Assembly: GCA_030667035.1 (NCBI GenBank)
Contig: DAOUWQ010000129.1
Location: 1-5,532 of the forward strand
Length of the DNA stretch: 5,532 nt
Direction: 5' to 3'
Source of the DNA: Candidatus Heimdallarchaeota archaeon
Lineage (GTDB): Archaea; Asgardarchaeota; Heimdallarchaeia; JABLTI01
Part shown: piece by piece, positions 1 through 5,532 of the stretch
Position numbering within the stretch: the stretch's first letter is position 1
How the letters are laid out: every line of letters begins with the position of its first letter
The notes under the pieces: generated by a model
The model's database searches: none
What the model was told of the DNA's origin: nothing
What the model saw: only the letters and a program-made list of their open reading frames with translations
Made by a program: the position numbers and the translations under genes

Positions 1-1
1 A

Positions 2-781
2 TTAGTAATACCAAAAAATCAAGGACCATCAGCGTTTTTCGATTTTGGTTCTTTTGGTCAAATTGAACTTAAATTCAACTATATTTCTGAATATGAAAGC
101 TCAAGTGTTTTTATGAATTCTTTAAACAATCTTTATGGAAAAGGCTATTCTTTAGAACACATAGATTGGGAAATGTTGGGAGCATCTGATGCATATAAAT
201 CAAGTGTTAATTTTTCAAAAACAAACCTTGATAGAAATGCTTCTTTAGATTTATCATTATCAATATTTAATCAAAATTCCACAGTTAATTCATATAATAT
301 AGAAAGTCTAAGTCAATCATTTATCGAGTTTAATTTAACAAACTGGGAATTTTCTGCTGGTGCCCGGGGTATAGCTATAAATATTCAAACGCTTCTAACT
401 GACTCAGATGATTATGTTCGTTTAGGACCTTACATGGATTTCAATAGTGGTTATTATTTTGTTAAAATAATTAGAGGAGATTGCGCATTTAATATTAAGT
501 TCAAACCACAAGTGATTATTAAGACCCAAAGTGGTGTGGAAGAATTTTATGAATCAATGTTTTTTGCTAATTACAATATCGCAGCCCAAGAAACCAAACC
601 TGCAGATTTTTGGATTTCCTTACCATATCGATATGATATATCTCAAATAGTTTTTAGTTTCCTATGTTTCTGTGAAACTACAACCGAGAATGGAGGTTTT
701 GAATGGTTTAGTTTATCTGTAATTGTACTTTCAGCAATTTGTACAATATCTATAATAAAGAAAAGAAGAAAGGAGAATTAA
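2..781 (+). CDS. Membrane-anchored extracytoplasmic protein of unknown function (5' end missing)
   Basis: The frame is open from base 2 to the TAA at 779-781, giving 259 visible residues. The gene therefore starts before the window, and the ATG at 113 is only an internal Met. I do not recognise the family. Most of the visible part is a polar, Asn/Ser/Tyr-rich, beta-prone domain with several N-x-S/T sequons, as expected outside the cell. Cys is rare: one near residue 161 and a C-F-C pair at 222/224, just before the membrane. A hydrophobic helix at about 235-252 is followed by the stop-transfer tail KKRRKEN, so the C-terminus should be cytoplasmic (type I topology). The signal peptide would lie upstream of the window. 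The stop is two bases before the start of the membrane-anchored winged-helix gene, so the two are probably co-transcribed and translationally coupled. A surface partner or sensor for that regulator is possible but inferred only from position. Confidence 0.8.
   Translation, partial: LVIPKNQGPSAFFDFGSFGQIELKFNYISEYESSSVFMNSLNNLYGKGYSLEHIDWEMLGASDAYKSSVNFSKTNLDRNASLDLSLSIFNQNSTVNSYNIESLSQSFIEFNLTNWEFSAGARGIAINIQTLLTDSDDYVRLGPYMDFNSGYYFVKIIRGDCAFNIKFKPQVIIKTQSGVEEFYESMFFANYNIAAQETKPADFWISLPYRYDISQIVFSFLCFCETTTENGGFEWFSLSVIVLSAICTISIIKKRRKEN
771..775 (+). promoter_or_regulatory. Shine-Dalgarno site (AGGAG) fixing the start of the winged-helix gene
   Basis: AGGAG lies inside the last codons of the upstream gene, with 8 bases between it and the ATG at 784. 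It decides the start: the TTG at 739, in the same frame, has no comparable site and would add a Lys-rich segment that is just the SD region read through. The position fits an internal operon gene coupled to translation of the gene before it. Confidence 0.75.
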
Positions 782-783
782 AG

Positions 784-1950
784 ATGAACAACGAGAGAGG
801 CTTCTTATCAAAGGTAAATTATCCCAAATTTATTGCTTTAACGATAATTATAGTGACATCTTTGATGATTAATATACAAATAAACAATTCAATAGATAAC
901 TCTGTTAGCAGTGTTCCTATGGTTGACAATTTTCAACCAAATGAGCCAGCATTTCCAATGAAATTACTACCAGATTTTAATGAGAATCTAAATAGATTAA
1001 TTTACCAATTAACTTTTGAAATTCAACCAAATGCCCAAGATGTTTTTATTACTGCTCTAATAACTTATCAAAATAATAATAACCTGTCCATTGCAAATAT
1101 CGTTTATGTTGCTGATATTGAGACAATTTTGGTTGAAAGTAGAATCTCATCATTCCTAATTTATGATTCAGAAGGAGCGCTATATTTTGAGTGGACAACA
1201 ACATCAAATTATCATTTACTTAATATTACTCTTAGATATGCAATTGAGTACAATGATTATTACACTTTTTCGATCTCCTACCTATTAGAGGATGCTATTT
1301 TAGCTAGCCTAGATATTGAGAATAACTTTGTTTTCCAATGGTCGATTTTTAATGACGAAGATGTTGATCAATTTGCGGTTATTGTTACTTTACCAAATGA
1401 TTATTCCCTTGGTAATAGTACTATTGCAGCCCCCCTAGAACCAGAAGCTGATTATATTTCAGTTGATGAACGAAGATTTGAATGGAGTTTTTATAATATT
1501 CCAGATGATGAAGTTCTTTCATGGATTGTTAGATTCCAAACTTTTGAAAGCCCAATAATTCCATCTTCAAAAATTCCGGCCTATATTTGGGTATTAATGG
1601 TTGTACTGTTTTTCGTAGGTGGAATTGTTGGTAGTGTAACAGTTTCGCTAATATACAAATCAAAATCAGATCTTGAAAGAAAGGAAATTGTAGAAACCTT
1701 ACTTTCGCAACCTGAAAAAGATATTTTGAAAATAGTTAAAGATGAAGGCGGAACAACAACTCAAAGCAAAATTTGTACTCTTGCTGGTTTTTCCAAAGCC
1801 AAAGTATCCTATTATATCAATGAATTAGATCAAAAAGGTATTATCTCTCGAGAACGTTGGGGAAGAATGAATAGAATTCGTATTATAGACGATACATACG
1901 AGAAAGTATATTTTGATGAAATTAAAAAGGATAAAGTAGATACAGAGTAA
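784..1950 (+). CDS. Membrane-anchored winged-helix transcriptional regulator with external sensor-like domain (COG2512-like)
   Basis: With the ATG at 784 the product has 388 residues. A hydrophobic helix at about 15-32 acts as signal anchor. Residues about 33-263 form a beta-rich, Asn-rich domain that should lie outside the cell. A second helix spans about 265-291 (PAYIWVLMVV onward) and is followed by basic residues. The C-terminal part, about 305-370, is a MarR/ArsR-like winged helix: helix 1 at 307-319, a helix-turn-helix around TQSKICTLAGFSKAKVSYYI with the recognition helix at about 337-350, and a basic wing, RERWGRMNRIRI, at 356-367. This layout matches archaeal membrane-associated wHTH proteins (COG2512; similar to the haloarchaeal DUF7345/DUF7343 type), from memory of those families. 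The likely role is coupling an outside or envelope signal to DNA binding at the membrane; ligand and targets are unknown. It is the downstream gene of an operon with the unrecognised surface protein and is followed by a T-run. Confidence 0.85.
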   Translation: MNNERGFLSKVNYPKFIALTIIIVTSLMINIQINNSIDNSVSSVPMVDNFQPNEPAFPMKLLPDFNENLNRLIYQLTFEIQPNAQDVFITALITYQNNNNLSIANIVYVADIETILVESRISSFLIYDSEGALYFEWTTTSNYHLLNITLRYAIEYNDYYTFSISYLLEDAILASLDIENNFVFQWSIFNDEDVDQFAVIVTLPNDYSLGNSTIAAPLEPEADYISVDERRFEWSFYNIPDDEVLSWIVRFQTFESPIIPSSKIPAYIWVLMVVLFFVGGIVGSVTVSLIYKSKSDLERKEIVETLLSQPEKDILKIVKDEGGTTTQSKICTLAGFSKAKVSYYINELDQKGIISRERWGRMNRIRIIDDTYEKVYFDEIKKDKVDTE

Positions 1951-1956
1951 AACTAC

Positions 1957-1966
1957 TTTTTTTCTT
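1957..1966 (+). terminator. T-run terminator after the winged-helix gene
   Basis: Seven T residues, then C and two more T, begin six bases after the stop codon at 1948-1950. No hairpin is needed in archaea, where T-rich tracts at gene ends terminate transcription. It would separate the two-gene operon from the large surface-protein gene. Confidence 0.5.
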
Positions 1967-1973
1967 AATATTA

Positions 1974-1983
1974 TCTTATAAGA
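1974..1983 (+). promoter_or_regulatory. Perfect 10-bp palindrome TCTTATAAGA, possible operator or TATA element
   Basis: The ten bases equal their own reverse complement and contain TTATAA at the centre. The site lies between the T-run and the start of the surface-protein gene. It could be an operator for a dimeric winged-helix protein, such as the one encoded just upstream, or could itself serve as a TATA box. In DNA this A+T-rich, a palindrome of this length is not rare, so the call is weak. Confidence 0.2.
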
Positions 1984-1990
1984 GATTCGT

Positions 1991-2003
1991 AAAAATTAAT
2001 ATA
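1991..2003 (+). promoter_or_regulatory. Candidate archaeal BRE/TATA promoter of the surface-protein gene
   Basis: An A-run (BRE-like) is followed by TTAATATA at 1996-2003. With usual archaeal spacing, transcription would start near 2026-2030, leaving a leader of only about ten bases. No Shine-Dalgarno sequence precedes the ATG at 2038, which agrees with a very short or absent leader. The composition offers other A/T-rich candidates, including TTATAA at 1976-1981. Confidence 0.35.
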
Positions 2004-2037
2004 ATAGATAATTGATATAGAAATATTTGAAAATCAA

Positions 2038-5000
2038 ATGCAGAGTTCGACAAAACACCTAAAACTTGTAGTTGTCCCCTTACTTGTATTTGTATTTGCT
2101 AACTCTTTTCTAGGGCTTTATTCAATTCAAGAAAATAGCCTTTTCGATTCAAATCATGAAAATATAACGGACCAAAAAGTGCTCGCACAAAATATAGAAT
2201 TGGAAATCAATGATATATTAGAAAGTAATACTTGGGGAAGTCCGTTACGAGTTACATCTCCGGACATTGAACGTGATGGTATATGTCTTGCTCAAGATTA
2301 TTCAGGGATCTATCATTGTGTTTGGGTTAGAGAATTTTCGTCAAATGAATTTTCGCTAAGTTATTCTTCTACAAAAAATGATTCAAGTATAGAATGGGTC
2401 AATGAAACGCACATTCTTCAAACACAAGCAAAAATAACAAAATTAAATATTATCTTTGATGAAAATAATACTCTTCATTTGTCTTATATTGCTGTTAAAC
2501 AAGAACTTTATCGTATTTATTATCTCACGAAAGAAGAGAATAATGATACTTGGAGTACAGAACAAATTCTTTATTTTGATAACAAACTAAAATTAACAAA
2601 TTTAGAGTCAGCTATTACAAACAATAAAACCATCCATTATTTTTGGATTGCAACTGAGAAAAGTTTCGAAGAGAGTTACAATAAGAGAAGTACCATTCAT
2701 TATTATTCCTTTACAGGTACCGCCAATACAGATGAACCGTTAATTCAAGATCTATTTAATTCTACAAATCCTGAACAAGTTAGCATCACGGTCAAAGAAG
2801 ATGAATCTTTACAATTAATTTGGACAAATGAATCATCAATTGGAATCGACCAATCAAATCTCTTCCTAGCAACTTCAAACAATACAGGAGAAACTTGGAT
2901 AGAGAAAACATCAATCAGTTTTGGAATAAAATTACAGAAGTTAATTATAAGTTCAAGTCAAATCACTAATAATTCATTCATAATTGGAATGACAGAGAAG
3001 AAGCCATATGAATTATATTTTCTCGAATATTACCCAAACAATACATTAAGTGATACGCCAATTCTTATTACTGAAAATGAAAGAGATGGTTATTTTGGTG
3101 GTTTCGCAGAAAATAAAACCAATGGGAACCTATTCATTATCTATGAAGAAAAACTAAATGCAAGATCTGATTTATTTTTACGTGAAAGGAGTAACTCTAC
3201 TAATTTATGGGGAAATTCAATCGAAATCACTGATGATATGTATTCAACAAATCCTGTTTTTGTTCGAAACAGTTTTTCTGAAAATGATCTTGGAGTCTTA
3301 AATTATCTCGGTAAAAATGAGTTAATTTCCCAGAAATTATTACTAAATGGGAATTGGACATCTACAACAAATGTCTTTCACACAATGAAATATAATAGTA
3401 GACCTTCATTTGTTATCGATTCAGAAGGAACAGCGCATCTTGTTTGGACGCACAGTGGAGTAGATACACACCAAATATATTATATGACAAAAGAATTCGA
3501 GAAACCGTGGATATTCAAGGAGAGTCTAAGTGTAAATTGGTGGAAAACTGCAACCAGTCCAAGTTTAGTTATGGATTCAAATGAAAACCTCTTTTGTTTC
3601 TTTGTGGCAGAAGATAATAACACAAAAGATGATGGGATGTACTACCGATATCTTTTGAATGGGCAAAACAATTGGAGCCTTCCAGAGCTAATTAAAATAC
3701 CTGAAGGAAATGCATATCAAACCCAACCAGAAGTAATTATTGATTCATCAAATACAATTCATATTATATGGATCGAAAGAATAACCATATTCTCAAACAA
3801 TATTGTGTATTCTTCAAAGAAAACAACTGATGTAAATTTCACTTCAATAAATATTCAAGAAAACGATGATTTTTACTTAAGTGTAGATTTTGATATGATC
3901 ATTGATTCAGCAAAGAAAATACATTTAGTTTACTCTGACATAAATGAAAATGAGAATCCCGGAGTATATAAAATTCAATATAGGTATCTTCCAAATGGAG
4001 GTATTTGGTCAGAAATAGAAACTATAGATGCAACAAATACTGGCATTTTAATAGATCCGATGTTGATTATTGATTCTAATGAGAAGATATCATTAGCTTA
4101 TCTGCGAAGATATTACATTGTATCGCAGAAATGGGCAACAGATGTGAGAACCTGGGAGAAAAGTTCACCAAGTGCAAATTGGGAGCAGAAAGAACCAATA
4201 ATCACATATGAAATAATTGACCATCATAATTTCTTTATCTTACCCGATGATACAGTTTGCCAAATATTTCATTCAAATTATTTTTCACAAGATGGAAATC
4301 CAAGTTATATTAAGGATTATGTCCAATTAATGCAAAAACCTGCTAACGAAGAGTGGAGAGAAAGAGAATTGCTATTTCTAAATCCACTTTATGACTATAA
4401 ACCATTAGCACAATATGATCCACATACAAAACAATTACAGATTATTATTGCAGACAAAAGAGGTTTACAACCTCAATTGAATTGGTTAATGAAACAAAAT
4501 GACTCAGACAGTGATAATTTTGGCGATTACGATGAACTAATCTATAGAACAAATTCAGCAATAACAGATAGCGATATGGATGGATTGTCAGATGGATATG
4601 AAATAAAAACAAGTTTTACTAACCCATTTTTGAGCGATACAGATTGGGATGGTCTTTCAGATGGAGATGAAATAAATATCTATTTTTGTGATCCTCTGGA
4701 CATAGATTCTGATCGTGATTATCTTTCAGACGGAGAAGAAATATTAATTTGGATGACTAATCCGAATTTTATTGATACTGATTTAGATGGCATTTACGAT
4801 TTTGATGAAACTCATATTTACTATACTGACCCAAATTCAGAGGATACCGACTCAGATTTAATGCCTGATTTGTGGGAAATAATTAATGGATTAGATCCTT
4901 TAGTAGATGATAGATTCGGAGATGTAGATTCAGACTTTTTATCGAATTTAGATGAATATCTTTACTATTCTGACCCAAACAATATGGATACAGACGGAGA

Positions 5001-5391
5001 TGGACTGATAGACGGACGGGAGGTTCATACGTATAAAACAAGCCCAATAGCTTTTGATACTGATCAAGATACTCTGAGCGATAGTGATGAGATTCTACTC
5101 TATGGTACGGACCCCTTAAGCGAAGATAGTGATTCAGATGGATTTACTGACCGAGAGGAAATAAATATCGGAACTGATCCAAACGATCCAAGAGACAATA
5201 TACGATTAGAAAGATTAAATCAAATTCTTTTAGTAACCTTGATACCAGCAGGTATTGTTCTATCAATGGCAACTTATCTCGAGATAAGATATCGCTATCG
5301 TGTTAAGCAAGCCAAGACAGAAGAAGAATTAATTTTACTCGAAAGTCAAAAAATAGCTGAAGAACAGTTGCAAAACGAGAATGATAATTAG
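2038..5391 (+). CDS. Large cell-surface protein: double beta-propeller head, TSP3 calcium-binding stalk, C-terminal membrane anchor
   Basis: The product has 1117 residues. ATG 2038 is the first start after an in-frame stop at 2005-2007. Residues 1-28 look like a signal peptide (K6, K9, then VVVPLLVFVF). Residues about 81-820 hold about 14 repeats of 40-50 residues with the pattern 'D-s-x-x-x-x-H-l-v-W ... x-I-Y-Y-x-x-K ... W', typical of sialidase/BNR-like beta-propeller blades. Blade 4 has a near Asp-box, SNNTGETW at 280-287, with Asn in place of Asp. I see no sialidase active-site set, so a binding role is more likely than hydrolysis. Residues 822-1053 are ten TSP3 repeats of the D-x-D-x-D-G-L-S-D-G-x-E type, expected to bind Ca2+ and form a stiff stalk. 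A membrane helix at about 1062-1081 is followed by RYRYRVK and a charged 34-residue cytoplasmic tail. It appears to be transcribed alone. It could be an adhesin, receptor or envelope component; the ligand is unknown. Confidence 0.85.
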   Translation: MQSSTKHLKLVVVPLLVFVFANSFLGLYSIQENSLFDSNHENITDQKVLAQNIELEINDILESNTWGSPLRVTSPDIERDGICLAQDYSGIYHCVWVREFSSNEFSLSYSSTKNDSSIEWVNETHILQTQAKITKLNIIFDENNTLHLSYIAVKQELYRIYYLTKEENNDTWSTEQILYFDNKLKLTNLESAITNNKTIHYFWIATEKSFEESYNKRSTIHYYSFTGTANTDEPLIQDLFNSTNPEQVSITVKEDESLQLIWTNESSIGIDQSNLFLATSNNTGETWIEKTSISFGIKLQKLIISSSQITNNSFIIGMTEKKPYELYFLEYYPNNTLSDTPILITENERDGYFGGFAENKTNGNLFIIYEEKLNARSDLFLRERSNSTNLWGNSIEITDDMYSTNPVFVRNSFSENDLGVLNYLGKNELISQKLLLNGNWTSTTNVFHTMKYNSRPSFVIDSEGTAHLVWTHSGVDTHQIYYMTKEFEKPWIFKESLSVNWWKTATSPSLVMDSNENLFCFFVAEDNNTKDDGMYYRYLLNGQNNWSLPELIKIPEGNAYQTQPEVIIDSSNTIHIIWIERITIFSNNIVYSSKKTTDVNFTSINIQENDDFYLSVDFDMIIDSAKKIHLVYSDINENENPGVYKIQYRYLPNGGIWSEIETIDATNTGILIDPMLIIDSNEKISLAYLRRYYIVSQKWATDVRTWEKSSPSANWEQKEPIITYEIIDHHNFFILPDDTVCQIFHSNYFSQDGNPSYIKDYVQLMQKPANEEWRERELLFLNPLYDYKPLAQYDPHTKQLQIIIADKRGLQPQLNWLMKQNDSDSDNFGDYDELIYRTNSAITDSDMDGLSDGYEIKTSFTNPFLSDTDWDGLSDGDEINIYFCDPLDIDSDRDYLSDGEEILIWMTNPNFIDTDLDGIYDFDETHIYYTDPNSEDTDSDLMPDLWEIINGLDPLVDDRFGDVDSDFLSNLDEYLYYSDPNNMDTDGDGLIDGREVHTYKTSPIAFDTDQDTLSDSDEILLYGTDPLSEDSDSDGFTDREEINIGTDPNDPRDNIRLERLNQILLVTLIPAGIVLSMATYLEIRYRYRVKQAKTEEELILLESQKIAEEQLQNENDN
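2278..4497 (+). other. About 14 beta-propeller-blade repeats (residues 81-820)
   Basis: By eye the blades cover about residues 81-126, 135-178, 188-240, 247-295, 301-345, 354-398, 405-448, 455-498, 507-552, 563-607, 615-663, 673-721, 731-780 and 788-820. The clearest are blade 8 (PSFVIDSEGTAHLVW), blade 10 (PEVIIDSSNTIHIIW) and blade 11 (DMIIDSAKKIHLVY). Fourteen blades would divide into two seven-bladed propellers with the break near residue 450. Blades 5-7 and 13-14 are degenerate, so the count could be off by one or two. About 17 N-x-S/T sequons fall between the signal peptide and the stalk, which is near chance for this Asn-rich protein. Confidence 0.6.
4501..5196 (+). repeat. Ten tandem TSP3-type calcium-binding repeats (residues 822-1053)
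   Basis: Units begin at D822, D844, D867, D890, D913, D936, D962, D984, D1007 and D1030. Spacing is 23 residues, except 22 after the first and seventh units and 26 after the sixth. The canonical form is seen in units 2, 3 and 8 (for example DTDWDGLSDGDEI), each followed by a hydrophobic stretch and usually a T-D/N-P turn. Such Asp-rich loops bind Ca2+ in the thrombospondin type 3 / bacterial TSP3 family. The units differ clearly from one another at DNA level, so this is an old array rather than a recent expansion. Confidence 0.85.
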
Positions 5392-5394
5392 TCA

Positions 5395-5402
5395 TTTTCT
5401 TT
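5395..5402 (+). terminator. T-rich terminator after the surface-protein gene
   Basis: TTTTCTTT begins three bases after the TAG stop at 5389-5391. It resembles archaeal T-tract termination signals and lies just before a new promoter. Confidence 0.45.
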
Positions 5403-5410
5403 ACCGCAAT

Positions 5411-5424
5411 CGAAAGTATAAATA
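5411..5424 (+). promoter_or_regulatory. Strong archaeal BRE/TATA promoter (CGAAAG + TATAAATA)
   Basis: A purine-rich BRE (CGAAAG, 5411-5416) directly precedes TATAAATA (5417-5424), the best match to an archaeal promoter in the window. Transcription should start about 22-27 bases downstream, near 5445-5450, on the + strand toward the right end. It probably drives the next gene, whose start codon is at about 5523, leaving a leader of about 75 bases. Confidence 0.6.
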
Positions 5425-5448
5425 GCACCTTCCTTCTAACACACTATA

Positions 5449-5469
5449 TTGAAGAATTTATTTCTTCAA
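5449..5469 (+). promoter_or_regulatory. Inverted repeat / hairpin, perfect 8-bp arms, at the predicted transcript start
   Basis: TTGAAGAA (5449-5456) and TTCTTCAA (5462-5469) are exact reverse complements around a 5-base spacer. The site falls at the expected transcription start of the promoter above. As DNA it could be a dimer operator for a winged-helix regulator blocking initiation; as RNA it would be a 5'-end stem-loop. The sequence does not decide between these. Confidence 0.45.
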
Positions 5470-5477
5470 CATCGAAG

Positions 5478-5500
5478 CTCTTTAGTTTATTCTTAAAGAG
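5478..5500 (+). promoter_or_regulatory. Second leader hairpin, perfect 7-bp stem
   Basis: CTCTTTA (5478-5484) and TAAAGAG (5494-5500) are exact reverse complements with a 9-base loop. GAA (5474-5476) and TTC (5503-5505) could extend the stem across a small internal loop. It lies between the first hairpin and the RBS of the next gene, so it could affect leader folding. It matches no riboswitch family I know. Confidence 0.35.
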
Positions 5501-5522
5501 AATTCATCCATTCCGGAGATAA

Positions 5523-5532
5523 ATGTTTACGA
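5523..5532 (+). CDS. Probable start of the next gene (3' end missing)
   Basis: ATG at 5523 is preceded by GGAG at 5515-5518 with a short 4-base gap, and by an in-frame TAA at 5520-5522, so no start further upstream in this frame can serve. Only Met-Phe-Thr is visible, so nothing can be said about the product. The promoter and leader at 5411-5505 support a gene starting here. Confidence 0.4.

Noticed and set aside
113..115. ATG at 113 as the start of the first gene
   Set aside because: The frame is open without a stop back to base 2, there is no SD before it, and a start here would give an extracytoplasmic domain without a signal peptide. It is an internal Met of a gene cut by the window edge.
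739..783. TTG at 739 as an earlier start for the winged-helix gene
   Set aside because: It lies within the membrane-helix codons of the upstream gene, has no SD, and would put a Lys-rich stretch before the signal anchor. ATG 784 with AGGAG eight bases upstream is far better.
2278..4497. Active sialidase or other glycoside hydrolase
   Set aside because: The blades resemble BNR propellers, but no arginine triad, FRIP motif or other catalytic set is visible. A binding propeller is the safer call.
4501..5196. Periodic GAT-rich DNA, considered as a CRISPR array or DNA-level satellite
   Set aside because: The period is 69 bases and follows the 23-residue TSP3 unit. The reading frame is intact and the units are diverged at DNA level, so the repeat is a protein feature.
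2038..5391. Enrichment of N-glycosylation sequons as a special signal
   Set aside because: About 18 N-x-S/T sites are present, but Asn, Ser and Thr are so frequent in this A+T-rich protein that a similar number is expected by chance.
5391..5522. Small ORF or structured non-coding RNA covering the whole right intergenic region
   Set aside because: The frame ending at TAA 5520-5522 has no ATG, and the hairpins are short and match no RNA family known to me. A leader of the next gene explains the promoter, hairpins and RBS more simply.

Overview
The window is very A+T-rich (about 70% by eye), and all genes lie on the + strand. It looks archaeal. Gene-flanking T-runs resemble archaeal terminators, and a clean BRE/TATA element lies near the right end. 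One gene without a Shine-Dalgarno site sits next to one with a good site. The protein types also fit: a two-helix membrane protein with a cytoplasmic winged helix, and a large surface protein with thrombospondin-type-3 (TSP3) repeats. An Asgard-type archaeon is plausible from the TSP3 wording and the Asn/Ile/Lys-rich composition, but this is inference and no marker gene is present.

Left part (2-1950): a two-gene operon. The first gene is cut off by the window start and encodes the end of an unrecognised extracytoplasmic domain, then a C-terminal membrane helix and a basic tail. Two bases after its stop, behind an AGGAG site, begins a 388-residue membrane-anchored regulator. It has a helix, an external beta-rich domain, a second helix and a cytoplasmic winged helix-turn-helix. 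The tight spacing suggests that the two products are made together and may form a surface sensing unit, although nothing in the sequence proves an interaction.

Middle (1951-2037): an 87-base gap with a T-run terminator for the operon, a 10-bp perfect palindrome and a TATA-like promoter for the next gene.

Right part (2038-5391): one 1117-residue surface protein with a signal peptide, about 14 beta-propeller-like repeats (numerically two seven-bladed propellers), ten TSP3 calcium-binding repeats as a stalk, a membrane helix and a short charged cytoplasmic tail. It looks like a displayed binding head on a rigid stalk, perhaps an adhesin or receptor.

End (5392-5532): a T-rich terminator, a strong archaeal promoter, two consecutive hairpins, and an RBS with ATG that probably begins the next gene, cut off after three codons. 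I saw no RNA genes, CRISPR arrays, insertion sequences or minus-strand genes.
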